This document shows, in pieces, positions 23,246 through 37,553 of a stretch of 64,000 nt of DNA. This stretch comes from Ziziphus jujuba (taxonomy: Eukaryota; Streptophyta; Magnoliopsida; Rosales; Rhamnaceae). The DNA lies in contig NC_083387.1 of NCBI RefSeq assembly GCF_031755915.1, positions 5,670,501 through 5,734,500 of the forward strand, in the 5' to 3' direction. The position numbers and the translations under genes were made by a program. Below the pieces are notes generated by a model, which searched no databases, was not told the DNA's origin, and saw nothing but the letters and a program-made list of their open reading frames with translations. Each line of letters begins with the position of its first letter. The first letter of the stretch is position 1.

Positions 23246-23722
23246 TAAAAACTAACCAGGGTTAATTTTCTTAAATGACAAAAATAACCTTACTTAAGAA
23301 CCAAATTGATTTTCTCACCAACCAGAAAGATATGTCTTCATGGTCAGTTAACAAAATAAAATTTGCCAATGATTCAAAACAAAATTTTTAGTTGCACCAA
23401 AAAGATTATCATTCAAAAAAAAAAAAAAAAGAAGCTTACCTTTATTTCAGAATTAAAATATAAAAATGAAGAAATTTTCATTGGGAGAGCATCTATTCAT
23501 TGTGATCATTGTTACTACTTAATGCCAGTGATTAATCAGAAACTATTATGATGGAATTCATTTAAAAATAATATGGCTATAAAATCAATTTTTGGTTATG
23601 ATTTAACAAATAAATATCTCTATTTCATTTTCACTTGCAAATAGAGAGAATTCCAATTGAGAAAATTATTCAATAAATACTTAAATACTGTTGCTCATAC
23701 TAATAATTATAATGGTTGGTTT

Positions 23723-26700
23723 TTACATACTACCTAACAGGGTAGAGGCCTTTTCTTGTAGAACATCCCATGCCGCATTGACATGTCTCTCTTCAGTCAA
23801 TGGAGCTCCTACTGCAAAACGTAATACATATTTGCCTGATAGAACCTGCAAAGTGGTAAAGGAAACTTAATCTATAAAATGGGGTGGTTAAATAGGCATA
23901 ATCTTTAAAATCAGAAAGATAAAACCAATGACACTTTGCATGCCTGAAGTCAGATTTGATGTAAATGTGAGCTTACCGTGTGAGAGATGTAAACTTTTCC
24001 AGTTGAGTTTACAATGTCTAACAGATCATGGTTCAGTTTACTTGCACAGGCTTCATCATTATGAGGAAGAAGACGGAAACAAACTAATGAAAATTTCCGA
24101 GGTGTAACAACCTGTCAATAGAGAATGGGGAATAATTCACATTATAATTAGAGAAAATCACATGAGATATAACAGACAGGTGAAGCTTTCATAATAAAGT
24201 CATTCTTAACTCGCCAGAAAAGTGAAAGGTATTAAGTGATGGTATAGAACTGAGACCGTTGATTTCTCAAGCTAAAATATTTTTAAATCTTTCTGCGGAT
24301 ATTTTTTGCATAAATGCAGTTGTATTACCTTAATCTAGAGCTCTAATATTTCTTGCTCTCTCAAAACATGTTTAAAATTTCAGTGTTTATACCAACAAAC
24401 ACCATCCAATGGAAAATGAGTAAGTATTTCCAATTCCAATAGACAATGTTAAGCCAAAATAGCAGACTTTTTCCCATCCTAGAGTGTATATTCAAGAGGT
24501 AATCAACATCCACAAGCAATGTTTCAGATCATTTCCATGGAACACTCCTAACTTAGAAAATATGGTGCTGAAACTCGTAATTAATCAGCAGAAAGATTAA
24601 ACTTCCTTAGTTAGTTACCTCAAACCTTGGGTCTTGAGAAACAAGCTCCTCAAAGTGTTTAGCCAACTTGATATGGTTTCTTATGTAGCCTTGTAGGTTT
24701 TCCAAACCATAAAGTCGTAACACCATCCAAAGTTTCAATGATCTGAGAACCAGCAGTGAATCATTAAAAAATATAACATACTAAAAACATTGACTGTAAA
24801 ACATATGTTTATTAAAAGGGCCCCTTGATGTGAAAGGAGAGGAAACTGGTAAAACTGCATCCCTGAATAAAATGTACAAAGCACACCTAAAGCGACGTCC
24901 AAGTGGTATTTGCCAATCCTTAAAATCCACGACCAAGTTTGCTTGAGAGGCCTGAAGCATCAATGGCAATTTCTGATCATACAAGTTATAGACTTCAACA
25001 ATTTTTATAACCCCTCCAAAACCATAAAAAGGAAAAATCTAAACCATAACTTGCTTGTAAGAGGCCAAGTTAGTTATTCAACCAAAATATTACTCATATC
25101 CTTCAAAAGTTTGAAGGTCCTTGTTAACCAGTATTTGGATTCAAACTGTGGGTCAAATGTTTTAATAGGAACTGCTGATTCTAAAATCAAAGATCAGTGC
25201 TTATAGCAAAGAAATGTTCATGACCTTACCTTGTTTTTCAGAAACTCAGGATTTGTAGACAAGGACTGAATCAAAGCACTTCTGTCCTGTAGTCAGGAAT
25301 TAACATAAGTACATGGGTCAATTGATATATGCAAATAATATATTTATCAGACAAAACCATATGTAAAACCGAGCTTTTTATTTTATTTATTTATTTAGTT
25401 TGGAGGTGTGGGTGGACAGTATCATTATTTGTGTTTGTGAGGCTGAAATCAATAAAGCAATCACATTAAAATGGTGCTAAATAATCGATGCTAGAAATAT
25501 CCAAAGCCATCAAGCAGTCCCCAATAATTTCAGGTTCACAAACTGATAAAGAAAGACAAGCACAGACTACAGAAGTCGTTTCTATTTGTAATTTTTGTTT
25601 AACATTGTTATGACATATGATGCCCCGCCTCCAATGAGGGGCTTTAACTGCCTAAAAATGGAGTTCTGAAATCCATTATTTACATCTTTAACTGGATGCA
25701 TGTGGCTGGGAGATATAGAGGAAAAATGTAGCAACAATTGTAAGAAACACAAAAAATGTGAACAATGACCTATTTTATACCTTGATCCAGAGTGCTGAAC
25801 AATCAAAGTTTGTCAAAAGCCATTTATGTGCATTCATGTTGAATGAGTCAGCTTCTTCTACACCATTAATATAATGGCGGTATTCTGGACATATACAAGC
25901 ACTTCCAGCATATGCAGCATCAATATGAAACCACATTCCATGACTCTGCAAAAAGGCCAAGGATCAAAATAAGATTGTCATCATTGTCTAAACCTTCAAT
26001 TGATACATCTTGCAACACTGACTACACTGACTAAAGCAAAGTTGATTAGTTTAATTAATGGAAATCATTTTGAAGGGAAAAATGTCTTCCTAACTGTGAA
26101 ACACAAAATAGGCAGAGAAATGCATGATTCAACGAGGGAAAGTAGTTTAGCCTTAACACTAAGTAAGATTGCTATAGATGGTCACAGAATGAGACAGTGT
26201 TTTTGTAGTCTATTATTTCTTAAAGTAGTGCACAAGGTTTTTTACAAATGCAGAAAGTGACAATCGTGATATAATAATTACTCTAAGCATGGATATTCAG
26301 ATTCTTAATGAATGGAAATTAAGTGAGAGAAACTGCGATATACCAGCAGATTAGCCAGTTAACTTGTTACCTTAGCGATCTTTCCCAATGCTGGCAGAGG
26401 ATCAACAGCTGTAGATGAAGTAGTACCAACCTGCATTTATAAATGCAAAGCTTCTTTTCTCAATTAGAATTCTGATAATTCACCATTGACAACAAAACAA
26501 ATGGAGATAAGTTAGCGTCACAAGTTCATGTTTCTTACAGTAGCACATAACATAAAGGGAATTAAATCATTGGCAACATCATTTGAAATTGCTTCACCAA
26601 GTACAGCAGGAGAAAGGGCATAATCAGCAGAAGCATCCGTACTTAGCAGCCTGCAATTCTCTGGATGGATTCCCCCTATCTGCCGTTCAAGAGTAAATAT

Positions 26701-28671
26701 CTAAAAATTCAAACTAATATGATAAATGGCAACATGAACATTGAACAAGAAAGCAATATGTATTTACTAATCAAGTGCACATGCCTTGCTAAGAAAATAG
26801 ACTAAAAAGTGTAAAAATATCTGTTAAATATGATGCTTTATTTGATAGGAATAGGATTTGTTAAAATATGAGCTTTACTAATATATACATACATATATGC
26901 ATTTGTCAACAATCATACTATGAAAGTGGGTTCTATACCATTTTGCACTACATATGTGAAAGTTCTACAGGAATTGCATATACATGTTCAAAACATCACA
27001 AAAGGATAAAAAAGTAATTAAAACAGATCTCAAATATATATACAAAAATTATTCAGATACTTAAGTAGACCACATTTTGGAGATACCTGACAGGCTTTTT
27101 GTAAAGCTGAATGCGTTTGATCAGATGCATATACAACAAGCTTCTCAAGAGCGTTTTTTCCAACCTTAATCAAAACCTTATCACGAGCAGCCAACAGAAC
27201 AACAAGAACAGCTTCACTGGCTGTTCCCTGTATGACTCCACCACCTTGTCCTGAATCAAGATTCCCAATACAATTCCATGAGCTCAACAAGCTTTGAACC
27301 TTTGTTCGATCTTCTAATAGGAAATAGTCTGACTACAGATGCTTGCTTGATAAAGAAGCATTTTTTTGACTAATGCATCGATAATATGCAAAACATAAAG
27401 CCTGCAAATATTAATACCTAATCTTCTAATGTCTTGGCTAAATTTGCACTACCTGATGTTTCTTTTTCTTTAGAAGCTATGAGATACTCTTTTTAATATT
27501 TCCTTAAATATTATATCATGTGAGCAGTCTTTACAATCTAAGTTTTAATACCAAAACAGGGAGACAGGAAAATCAAACAAGTTAAGATTATAATGATCCC
27601 ACAAAAGTTTCTTGGAAAAGTTATTGCCATTTGACCCTTACCAGCTGAAAGAAACTCATTAGGTAAGTTTAGGATTTTAGCAAGCCAGTCAAGAACAACA
27701 ATTTCAAGTTCTGTTGCTGCTGGAGAAGTAATCCAACTAAAACCCACAATGTTAAGGCCTGCACTAAGCATCTCTCCCAAAAATCCAGCAATGCTGCTAT
27801 TAGAAGGATAGTATGCAAAATAATTCGGGCTCTGCCAATGGGTTACCCCTGGTAATATCTTAGTCTGAATATCTGCAATCACATAAAAATATTTGTTCTT
27901 GAAACATGTTTCTGCTACATTAAGAAAACAACAGTATAAATTACATAGAGAATAAAGGAAGTCAGAGCAATCAACTTTGCATTTCAAAGTATTATTAAAA
28001 AAAATAAAATAAAAGAAAAATAAAAAAGAAGAATCAAGTGCAACCAAAAGTCTGGCCAGAGAATTCTTCTATTGTTGAATGTTTCCTAAAAATGCAGAAA
28101 TTGGATATTTTCACCATCAAAGATATGCTGCAAAGACTCAGGATGACTAGGCGCAGAATCCGGTAAAAGTTTATGCAGATACCCGGGCTGCAAAGAAGCA
28201 CCAAATTAATGTAACAACAAGTAGAGTAGTATACTGATAGCAAAAACGAATCTGAGTCCACAAATAACAAGGAAGAAAGAACATCAGGAAAAAAAAATGT
28301 CGAAAAAGACAAATACATCCCTGGGTATCAATTTTGGATCATCAACCGGATAAATTTATACCAAATCCTCGAAAAATTGCAAAGAATTCAGAAACCCACT
28401 TCTTAAACATTCAGATAGAAAGAATACAGTCTCTTAAAAAACTTTGCCTTACTGTATAATATCACTGATTTTAACTTGATAAAAGTCAAAATTGCAAAAG
28501 CTATTGCAAACAAGAAACAGAGAATAAAGGGTATAGACAGACCTCAACTTCGCTGAGAACTGGGAAATTCTCTATACTTTTGTAGTAGTCAGCAATGAAA
28601 TCTACCATCTTATGCCCATACTCTCTCAGTTGCTCAGCATCCATTGGCTTCAATCCACCCTCCCTTATCAT
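23723..28671 (-). CDS. Aromatic acetaldehyde synthase / aromatic amino acid decarboxylase-family PLP enzyme
   Basis: The 12 exons are 28671-28543, 28187-28115, 27872-27642, 27250-27087, 26679-26539, 26430-26371, 25945-25781, 25286-25230, 24951-24887, 24742-24619, 24111-23977 and 23845-23723. They join in frame to 488 aa, the usual family length. An in-frame TAA lies just upstream of the chosen ATG. Group II PLP decarboxylase marks are VTHWQSP and FAYYPSNSS, His191 in [10 protein letters not shown] (stacks on PLP), Asp275 in [10 protein letters not shown] (binds the PLP ring), and Lys307 in NMNAHKW (Schiff base). In the catalytic loop, [10 protein letters not shown] has Phe336 where decarboxylases have Tyr. 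In this family Phe is linked to oxidative deamination-decarboxylation, turning phenylalanine or a related amino acid into an aldehyde plus CO2, ammonia and H2O2. The protein is probably cytosolic, with no signal peptide. A decarboxylase with altered activity remains possible. Confidence 0.92.
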
Positions 28672-30269
28672 CCAATATTTACGAAATTAAAAACCCAGAT
28701 AACCAAACTAAAAGAAATATATATATATACACAAATGTAACAAAAAGTCACTAACACTGTCATTTTAATTTTGCAATATACATTTAGCAAAGATATATAG
28801 ATAGACAGATGGGCTTTGACTGCCTTACATCTCCCGCAGACTTCAAAGCTCTCGGCAGATAGAACAATGGATTGCTCCACGGAGAAAACCAAGGTCACAC
28901 AAATGCTGGCCGTGCAAATGAATATGATATGGTTCCAAATACAAAGAGTCGTATTCATGCTACCGTTAATAAATAAATAAAAACTGACCAAAATAAATAA
29001 ATAAATTTATACGTTTCACATGGTGAAACAGACCATTTATACCTGGAGTAGTAAATAAATGTTCTTACTTTCTTTTTAGGATTAATATGCTTTATTTTGA
29101 TGTCATTAAATTTAAATTGATGTACTGGCTTCGGGGGACAGATTTTCCGAAAAATTCTAATTATGTAAAGCACGTTAGATATCGTTTGCTAGGTTACCCA
29201 GTAAAACCTTGACAAGTGGATTTTGGCTTTTTTGTCCTCCACCAATGAATGAGGCATACCAATGGAATGAATAATAATAACGTGTTTCTTATAGTGCAAA
29301 CATTTGCTTAGTTCATTTATATGTTTCTTTTGCAATTTTTTTCCTAATTTGGCAAACAGAGTATTCCTAGCTAGGCTTTGTACCTTGTATGGGTTATGTA
29401 ATGGTTGCCTAACCCTTCACAGTTTGGTGATGTTAAGGATACAATGGACCAGTTTAATTTTCATTAAAAAAATCACGTATTCTTCTTGTTCATCAAACTT
29501 TAGGCTAGCCCTATGAAAGAAAAAAAATTATGTACTAATTTTTATTTAAAAAGATGACAGTTTAGTTTTTGCGTTTAAAAGATAAAACATACTGCATGCA
29601 TAGTCTGAATTTCACGTTGCGAAAAAGCCACCATGCCTTAAAGTCCTAGCTTCAAATTTTTTGTTTCACAAAATTGGAAGTTAATAGCTACCAAAGAAGT
29701 CCGACATTTTATGCTTTTCGTCAACCTAGGCCAACAATTGCCTCTGCGCTGTGTGTTGCATCATGGCCTCATTCTTATGTCATGTAATCATGTTATCATA
29801 TTTTTATTTTTATTTGAAAGTGATAGTTTCCAAATTGCTTTTCTTTTTGTTTTTTTGGACGAAAATGATAGTTTTGGATTGACATAATGAATATAGGGGA
29901 ATCCAGGAGTTTCCAAGTAGGTAATTGAAGCCAAAATTGATCCATTCCCAGCTGTTTAATCCCCTTTTCCTCAAAATTTAATTTGTTAATTTGCGAATTT
30001 ATACCCAAGTAATGGATAAATATGATATGTAAATTTACAAGTATATAAAGAATTATGTCTCTAATCAAATAAACGTAAATTGTATATAACACTAATTACA
30101 ATTATATAATCTACCGAATGAATCTAACTCTACAATATATTGATAGATGTTAGGTGTAGTTTCTTTGGCATTTCCACCCATCTACCGTATAAATGAATCT
30201 CATTGTCACTCCATTTTTACCCACTTATAACCCCTCAAAAAATTGTCTACAAAAGAATGAAAAAATTTC
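28672..30269. other. Intergenic, upstream of the PLP enzyme and downstream of PDR1
   Basis: It contains the promoter side of the PLP enzyme (just above 28671) and the 3' side of PDR1 (just below 30270). A region of mixed composition at 28800-28960 and 29600-29760 has no open frame I recognise. No other gene is supported. Confidence 0.6.
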
Positions 30270-33200
30270 CTATCGCGTTTGGAAATTCAATATCTTAATG
30301 GACAAGGCAAATACAAATGCAAAAACTAGTGCGAACCCAGCAGCCACAACTGCAACAACTCCCAAGAAATCATGATCAAATCCGAAGTAGTCCATCAAAA
30401 ACTCTTCTACTGTTTGTCCTGTCTCCATCACCTCCTTTACATCACCAAACTGTGATGCAACCAAACCGTACAAGGTCCAAGCTAGTGGACATGCCCAGTA
30501 ATACCATCTCCACCATATAGGAATCCTCTGTTTGACAAAAGAGAAAATCACCCAAAAATAAAAAAATAAAAAAATAAATAAAATAAAACAACAACAATAA
30601 GAAAATGCTTGCATTTTAAACACGTGCATTAGATAATATGAAGTTTACTCAGAAAACTTACTGTTCTTGGGATTACGAATCCTGAAAAGAGGTTCCACAC
30701 TGCATAAAATGTAACTGCACATATAGCAGCAATGTGCTGGTTTGGAGTCAAGGCCACAGCCATCATGCCATAGTAAGTGAGGTACAAAAATGTGAAGAAC
30801 ATGAAGAATAGATACCAGAAGAACTTAACAAAAGTCCATTGGAATCCAACCATTGCGTAAACTATAAGCCCATATACCAAAGCTTGAGCAAAGACATAAG
30901 GGATCTCGATCATAACCTACATAAGGAAGTGCAATTCCCACTTCATCAGAGAAATGTTTGAATCTTCTGATAATGGAAGTTTGTCAAGTACGGATTTAGT
31001 CACTCACTTGTGCAAAGGCATAGGCAAGGGCTGAATACATTCCGGCGGCTCGTTCTCGATAAAAGACTGTTCGCTCCACAGAAACCACTGGCTGCACTAA
31101 CGTCGAATTTTTAATACCAAGGAAGAGAACTGCGGCATACATGGAACCCATGGCGTTGAAAAGATCTTGTTGCTTTGTCCTGGGAATTCAACAATGCCAA
31201 CAGATTTATATATAGAAGCTAAAATACTAGAAAAACTTTCAACTAATGAGTCTATTTAGTTCTATTTGAACTAACCATTTTGAACCAAGATTCAAGAACA
31301 TTGTCCCAAATATTATGGCCATAAAGGCCGTGAAAAGGAATCTTAAGGCAGTGTAGTGTGGATTGCGCCAATAAGACCAATGTTGTTTCCACAAGCAAGC
31401 CAAGCATTGTGTGAAAAGTGACTGTGAGTATTCAGTTGGGAAATATAGGTCCTTTGATCCAGGAGCAGGACGGCTTAATTCCTCAATAAGTGCTTTGTTT
31501 CTCCTAAAACATATGAGATAAAGCATTAGCAATTAGCAGATATTGCATAAATAGGACAAGCTCTTAGAAACAATTTTATCCTGGTGTTCAGATATTCAAT
31601 TGAGAGTAGATTTTTTTCTTTTTTTGGTCTTTTAATGTAAACTATGCAGGTAGCATATGAGCAGACTTACTTGTAAAGTTCAGAATTTCTGTATACTTCA
31701 GCAAAATCAATTCCCAAATCTCTTTCTTTCGCTGGAGTTGTAACTTCCAACATCCATGTTGCTGGGTTGTAACCATCTTTAATTTTACTGACTCCTTGAA
31801 TTCCCTAGATAAGAAAATGAAATGTTTCAGTAACCTACTTAAAAAAGAGAAAAATTATAAGTCAGAGAAAATTTCATAACTCATTTACTTGCTGCTTTTT
31901 TGCAGTATTACCTCAAAGTACTTGATTAAATGGCAAGAGTGCCGACCCAATGGACCTGCATATATCTCTTGTCCTCCTCGCTTCATTAGGAGTAGCTGCA
32001 ATGCAATGTAAAATGTATCATATATGGAGGAAAACAAACAAATTACTTCCAACTCTTTCAGAGACTATTAGCATTTCTTACCTCATCAAAAGCCTCGAAT
32101 ATGTCAATGCTTGGCTGATGGATTGTACACACAACTGTTCTTCCAGTGTCCACAGTATTCCTAACTGTTCTCATAACGATGGCAGCAGCTCTTGCATCCA
32201 GCCCTGAAGTTGGTTCATCCATGAATATTATGGATGGGTTAGCCACTAGCTCTACTGCAATTGTTAGCCTCTTGCGCTGCTCCGTTGAAAGACCATTGAC
32301 ACCAGGTAATCCCACCATTGCTTGTCTTAATGGGTTCAGCTCCACAAGTTCCATCACTTCCTCAACGAACATCTATAACCCGCAGAAAATTACAAAAATA
32401 TTAGCATTGCTCAAAAGCTGGTAGTGACAATGCTTTTTAACAATAGCCCTTATGAAAGTAAATGATACTTTTTAACTCGCTCACTTGTCTTCTCTCAGCC
32501 ATTACAAAGGAAACCTAACGTGACTAAATTCATAACAGGGATATTTGAACCAAAAAAAAGTTTGACTCTGGCTTCAGTTAAGTTAAAGCCTAAACTGAAT
32601 TTATAGCTCAACAAGATATCTCAGTTTCTGAATTAATTGGTTATGATTTAAGACATGCAAATGCTTGAAAAGGATTTAGATTTAAAAGTACCAACCTTCC
32701 TTGTTTCAGAATTGACTTCTGAGGACAAACGCAGCCATGTTGAATAGACCAAGGACTCATATACAGTAACATGAGGAGAGTGGATGTCATTTTGTTCGCA
32801 GTATCCAGAAATCCGAGCAAATGTTTGCTGTTTCTTTGGGTAACCAGAAATTGAGATATTTCCACTTATATATCCTCCAGTTTTCCGACCAGCCAGAACA
32901 TCCATAAGAGTAGTTTTACCAGCACCACTTACACCCATCAAAGCTGTGAGAACACCTGGCCTGAAAGCACCACTCACACCCTTGAGAAGCACCAATTTAT
33001 CCTCAAGGATACCCTGGTCTTTCATTCCCTGAAAATGTAATCCATACAAATGTTTCTTATATTGTCGCACTAGTTAAATTTAAAAAGTTTGAATAACAAG
33101 CTTTATCACTTTCATGTTACCTGTGGCATGTCAACGGAGTAGGTGATATCCTCGAAAGTGATGAAATGGGGTTCAAATGGAAGAATCATTCCAGTTTTCT

Positions 33201-36200
33201 TCTTATTCATATTAGCAACAGCTTCGGTCCTAACAGATAAGGACCTGGAGGGACTGCTTGCGCTCTTAAGTTCTTGATCTCCACTCTCTACATGTCAATT
33301 GGAATTGAATTACAATCTTAACAAAATAACGTGAAAAATGAATAATCCGGCAGAGCCGATTCATATTTTTCACCTTTGCTGGCTCGTAGACTAAAACTAG
33401 TATTCCTGCTCTGTGACCTAATGATTTCTCTTGTCTTGCTATCAATTTGATTGCTTTGAGATGCTTCTGATTTAACAGCATTCTGCTTCACATAAGCTGC
33501 AAAATAATTTATACATTTCAATATTTAACTCATAAGCTTCAAGTTTTAACTCTTAATATGATTATGTGGAGAGACTCACGGCTGAGATAAGTAAGGGCCA
33601 AACTGAAACAGAAGTTGAACAGTAATACATATATCAACAATGCCCCTACTCCTATCCAATACCAATTTGCTTGAGTGAAAAATCCACGTGACCTCAAAAC
33701 CGCAACTCCCAGAGATTCCTCTGAGTTTGGAAGAAACTTTAATAGAAAAAGAAAATACAATAGTCAGAGATGGTCCTTAAGAGTAAAACAGAAATGGATG
33801 AATAAGAAAGAATTGGGTTAGAAATTACCTTATCCCAACTTTTCCCAAGAAACTCATTAACTACTATTGCATTTTGACCATACATCAAGGGTGATAGCCA
33901 GTAGCCCCAAATCCACCATTTCTTTATATGCTCTGTTGCATCAAGCAAAGAGAGGAAAGAAGAATTACACAAGATGTTGGAAGACATAATTTCTTTCTTT
34001 ATTTATTTCTTTCTGTTTTAAGCTTGTAACTTAAGGTATACATACCTCTTGAGAGAACGAAACCTCCCAAGGAAAAAAGTATAACTAGAGATAATGAGGA
34101 AAGGGTAGAAGCAACAATCATGTTCCGACCAACTGCAGCTATAAATCGGTTCAACGAAGAAGCCATCTGACTGAGAAGAAAGAGTATAAGGAATTGCCTG
34201 AACAACCTGCATGCCGTATGTAAACAAACAAATGTTATTAGGATGGACCAAACTGATAAAAACAAAAATATAACATCTTTATGAAACCTAACATATAATT
34301 GAGACTTTCATCTTTTACCTTCCTACATTTGGATCAAATCCAATGACATAGTATGTAATGAAAACCCAAATAGCCACTTCTGCAAATGTAACAGGGATCT
34401 TCAGAATCCATGAGGGAAGTGCATATGCCCATGGAGGAAAGAAGCGCAGGTCTCGTTGTTTGTAAAAGACAGGAAGCTTAGCAACAGTCATGGACAGCTC
34501 AGACATCCCATTGAACATAACAGTAATCAAACTGAAGAACAAAGCTCCCAGATAAATTCCTCCATCAATTACAGAATTGCGGTGCATCTCAGTTCGTAAG
34601 AACACTGACATTGTTATCAGTGCTGTCATTGCAAGCTAGAAGGAGAAAAGAAAAATACTATGGATATTAAAAACCTTGTACAAAAAACATTTAAAGAATA
34701 AAAAAGTACTTAAAAGCAAAAAGCAAAACTGAAAACCCACCCGAAAGAGCATGGAAAAGTAGACAAATGAATTCCTTTTCATAAGCAAGAACTCTCTTGA
34801 GAAGCAAGCTTTCAGGAGTTCCTTCTTTGAAACACCATATTTTTTAGTTGTCAAAGCAGATGGATGGCTCTTTGATTTGTCAAATGGAGTTGCAAGTTCA
34901 TCTCCAAGTACCCGTCCAACATGGAATGATTGGAATGCCTCAGCAAACTCCTCAACCGAGATAAAACTGTAAGGCTCATCTTTCCTTACCCAATATTGCT
35001 CCTGGTCTTTCCTTGATGTCACCTGTGAAATTGGTATAAATTTAAGTCATGCTCATTTGATTGTAACTAGTATAATTAGGCAAAGAAATGCCGTATATGT
35101 ATATATGTAGATAAGCAAGCTTACTTCTTGCAGAAAGTCTGCCACGCCTTTCCTCTCGGGACACTTAAAACCCATGGATTCAAAGAACTCAAGAACTTGT
35201 TCCCGAGGACCCTGATATACAATTTGACCATCGGAGAGAAGAACAATGTCGTCGAAAAGATCATAAGTTTCAGGAGCTGGCTGCAAGAGCGATATGAATG
35301 CAGTCCCTTGGAGAATGTGAACACTTTGTTTAATCGAGTTCACAATTTGATAAGTTGTTGAACTGTCCAAGCCAGTGGATATTTCGTCCATAAACAATGC
35401 CTTTGCAGGTCCGACCAGCATCTCCCCTATAATGCATTATTTGAAGATAATTTTATAGTTAATTCACAGAAATTACAAGGACTAAAGTATTAACTAAATC
35501 CGGCATTTATAGTTCAAATGTAAATACTGTCTGGTTAGTTTTGTCTTCAAATGTAAAAGATTTGTCTTTTACAAAAACAGTATGAGCTTTCTTATTCCCT
35601 TTGTTTCTCTTTGGTACTATTTCATGTGTTGTTGGTCAATGTACCTGTTGTGACACGCTTCTTTTGTCCTCCAGAGATACCCCTTAACAATTGGTCTCCC
35701 ACCAAGGTATCCGCACAGGCATCCAATCCCAAAACCTGAAAAATGATATTCATATTCATACTATTAATACTGAATCAGAGGAAATAAATTGGCTCATTTC
35801 TAAGTTCGTGTTTTTTCACATAAATAGTTGAAGCAGTTGATGTTACCTTCAGAACATAATCTGTCACAATGCTTGCCTCCTGGCCTTTTGCGACTATTGC
35901 CTGTAGTAATTTTTTGATCATTTAAAAAGAAATCAAATGTCATTCAACTACAGAAAAAATGTGACAATTCTTTTTTTTTTTTTTTCATTTTTCTTCTTTA
36001 AAAAAAAAAAAAAAAAAAAAAGATTTTAGTAGAGCTGGGTTGCTTTTTCACCTTCATATAGACATCTACGTCTGGGTCAGGCTTGATATTTGCTTGTTTC
36101 TCTCTTCTAGCCAACTCTGCTAGCATATCTGCAAAAAGCAAATTACTCTGTCATGCTTTTTGTTTAATAAATAATCCTGAATAGTGAATACTAAAGAAAG

Positions 36201-37553
36201 CTTGAGAAAAAAGCAAAGAAATATAAAAAAGTGTAGCATAAATGGGCCAACCATAACGTGGTCCAACCCCTTGGCATCTAGCAGAGAAGGCCAACGTTTC
36301 TCGGACTGTCAATTCTCCAATATGGAGATCATGCTGGTCCACATAGGCAGAAGATCTCTGAGGCACAAACTCATGCATGTCGTGGCCATTGTAAGTCACC
36401 CTTCCCGAAAACTAAAACCACAAACACACAAAGAGTTTTACTTTCCAATTCAAAATGGCAAATTCAAGAACATGAACAAATAGAGAAATTGGATTTTGTT
36501 TCCTTTTTTTTTTTTTTTTTTGTGGGTCTATATAACCTTAAGAGTCGGGTCAAGCTTTCCAGCCAATGCCAATAAGAGCGTGGATTTGCCAGAACTCGGA
36601 GGACCCAAAAGCAGTGTCATTCTTCCAGGCTTGATGATCCCACTAACATCTTTGAGAATGGACAACTGCTTCTTTCGTGTTGGAAGTATATGAAGAAAGT
36701 TGAAGAATCCCTTTGGAAAAAACCAATACAAACAATAATTTTGTGAGCACATTCAGAAATGAATCATCATTGGATTAACTGTCTACATAAAAATTATAAA
36801 CATATATTGTTATTTAATTACCTCAAATAAATTGAAGCAGTAGTTTAAGAAAGTAGGCAAAGCTCTGCTTCCAACATATGCTTCTGCTTCAACGTTTAAA
36901 TTCTCAAATCTGACTTCTATTGTAGGAATACGAATTGCCACCCTAAAAAAACAAAAAATAAAAAATACATTACCATTAATATTTTTTGCACCGAAAAAAT
37001 CAATTAAAAACATATAACAAAGTTTCAGATCATGAAAAACACTTTTGTTACGTGTTAAATTATCTTTCTTTCTCACACAATGTTCATGCTTCTAATAATT
37101 ATTTTGCCATTGTAAATAAAAAATCCTTTTTTTTTTTTTTTTTTTTTTTTTTGGGTACCTATCGATGCGGTTCTTGAGCTTGAACAAGAACCGAGAAAGA
37201 TCCTCTTCATCATCTCCGACCAACCTATCGACCAACTCTTTCCTTTCTTGAAATCCAAGACTCTTAACATCGATCTCACGTGCGTTTCCCGGAGAACCCG
37301 TGACGAAGAAACCTTTCTTCAACCGACTATAAGTTGGAAGTCTCTCGAGAGCGGCCCATTTAAGAGCTTCTTCATCGTCTTCGTCCTCACGTGACGACCT
37401 TGAGAAAGCTCCCATCTCCATGTTCGTCCAAATTGAATTACTGCTTATTGTTGTTGGGTTTGTTGTTATTCTCCGAAAACTCTCACCTGTCATGGTGGTG
37501 GTGGTGATTTTCTCATCAACATCATCACTGTTTCCATTTGCACTACTCGCCAT
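30270..37553 (-). CDS. PDR-type full-size ABCG transporter (PDR1 of the tandem pair)
   Basis: The 23 exons are 37553-37159, 36942-36822, 36710-36537, 36411-36252, 36128-36052, 35900-35847, 35735-35645, 35426-35125, 35022-34741, 34635-34319, 34206-34046, 33932-33829, 33736-33580, 33496-33374, 33287-33121, 33028-32696, 32372-32082, 31995-31912, 31804-31671, 31503-31276, 31179-31008, 30916-30662 and 30527-30270. All phases agree and give 1479 aa. The order is (NBD-TMD)x2, the PDR layout. NBD1 has Walker [10 protein letters not shown] 208-216, signature ISGGQ 347-351 and Walker B MDE with D371/E372. NBD2 has Walker [10 protein letters not shown] 927-935, signature LSTEQ 1034-1038 and D1058/E1059. 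The N-terminus has the PDR-typical [15 protein letters not shown]. These plasma-membrane pumps export hormones, terpenoids or other metabolites; the substrate cannot be read from sequence. It is intact, with no stops or frameshifts. Confidence 0.96.

Noticed and set aside
28034..28318. Open frames in the introns of the PLP enzyme (also 28668-28991)
   Set aside because: They lie in introns or upstream DNA, are hydrophobic AT-rich frames, and do not match the enzyme family.
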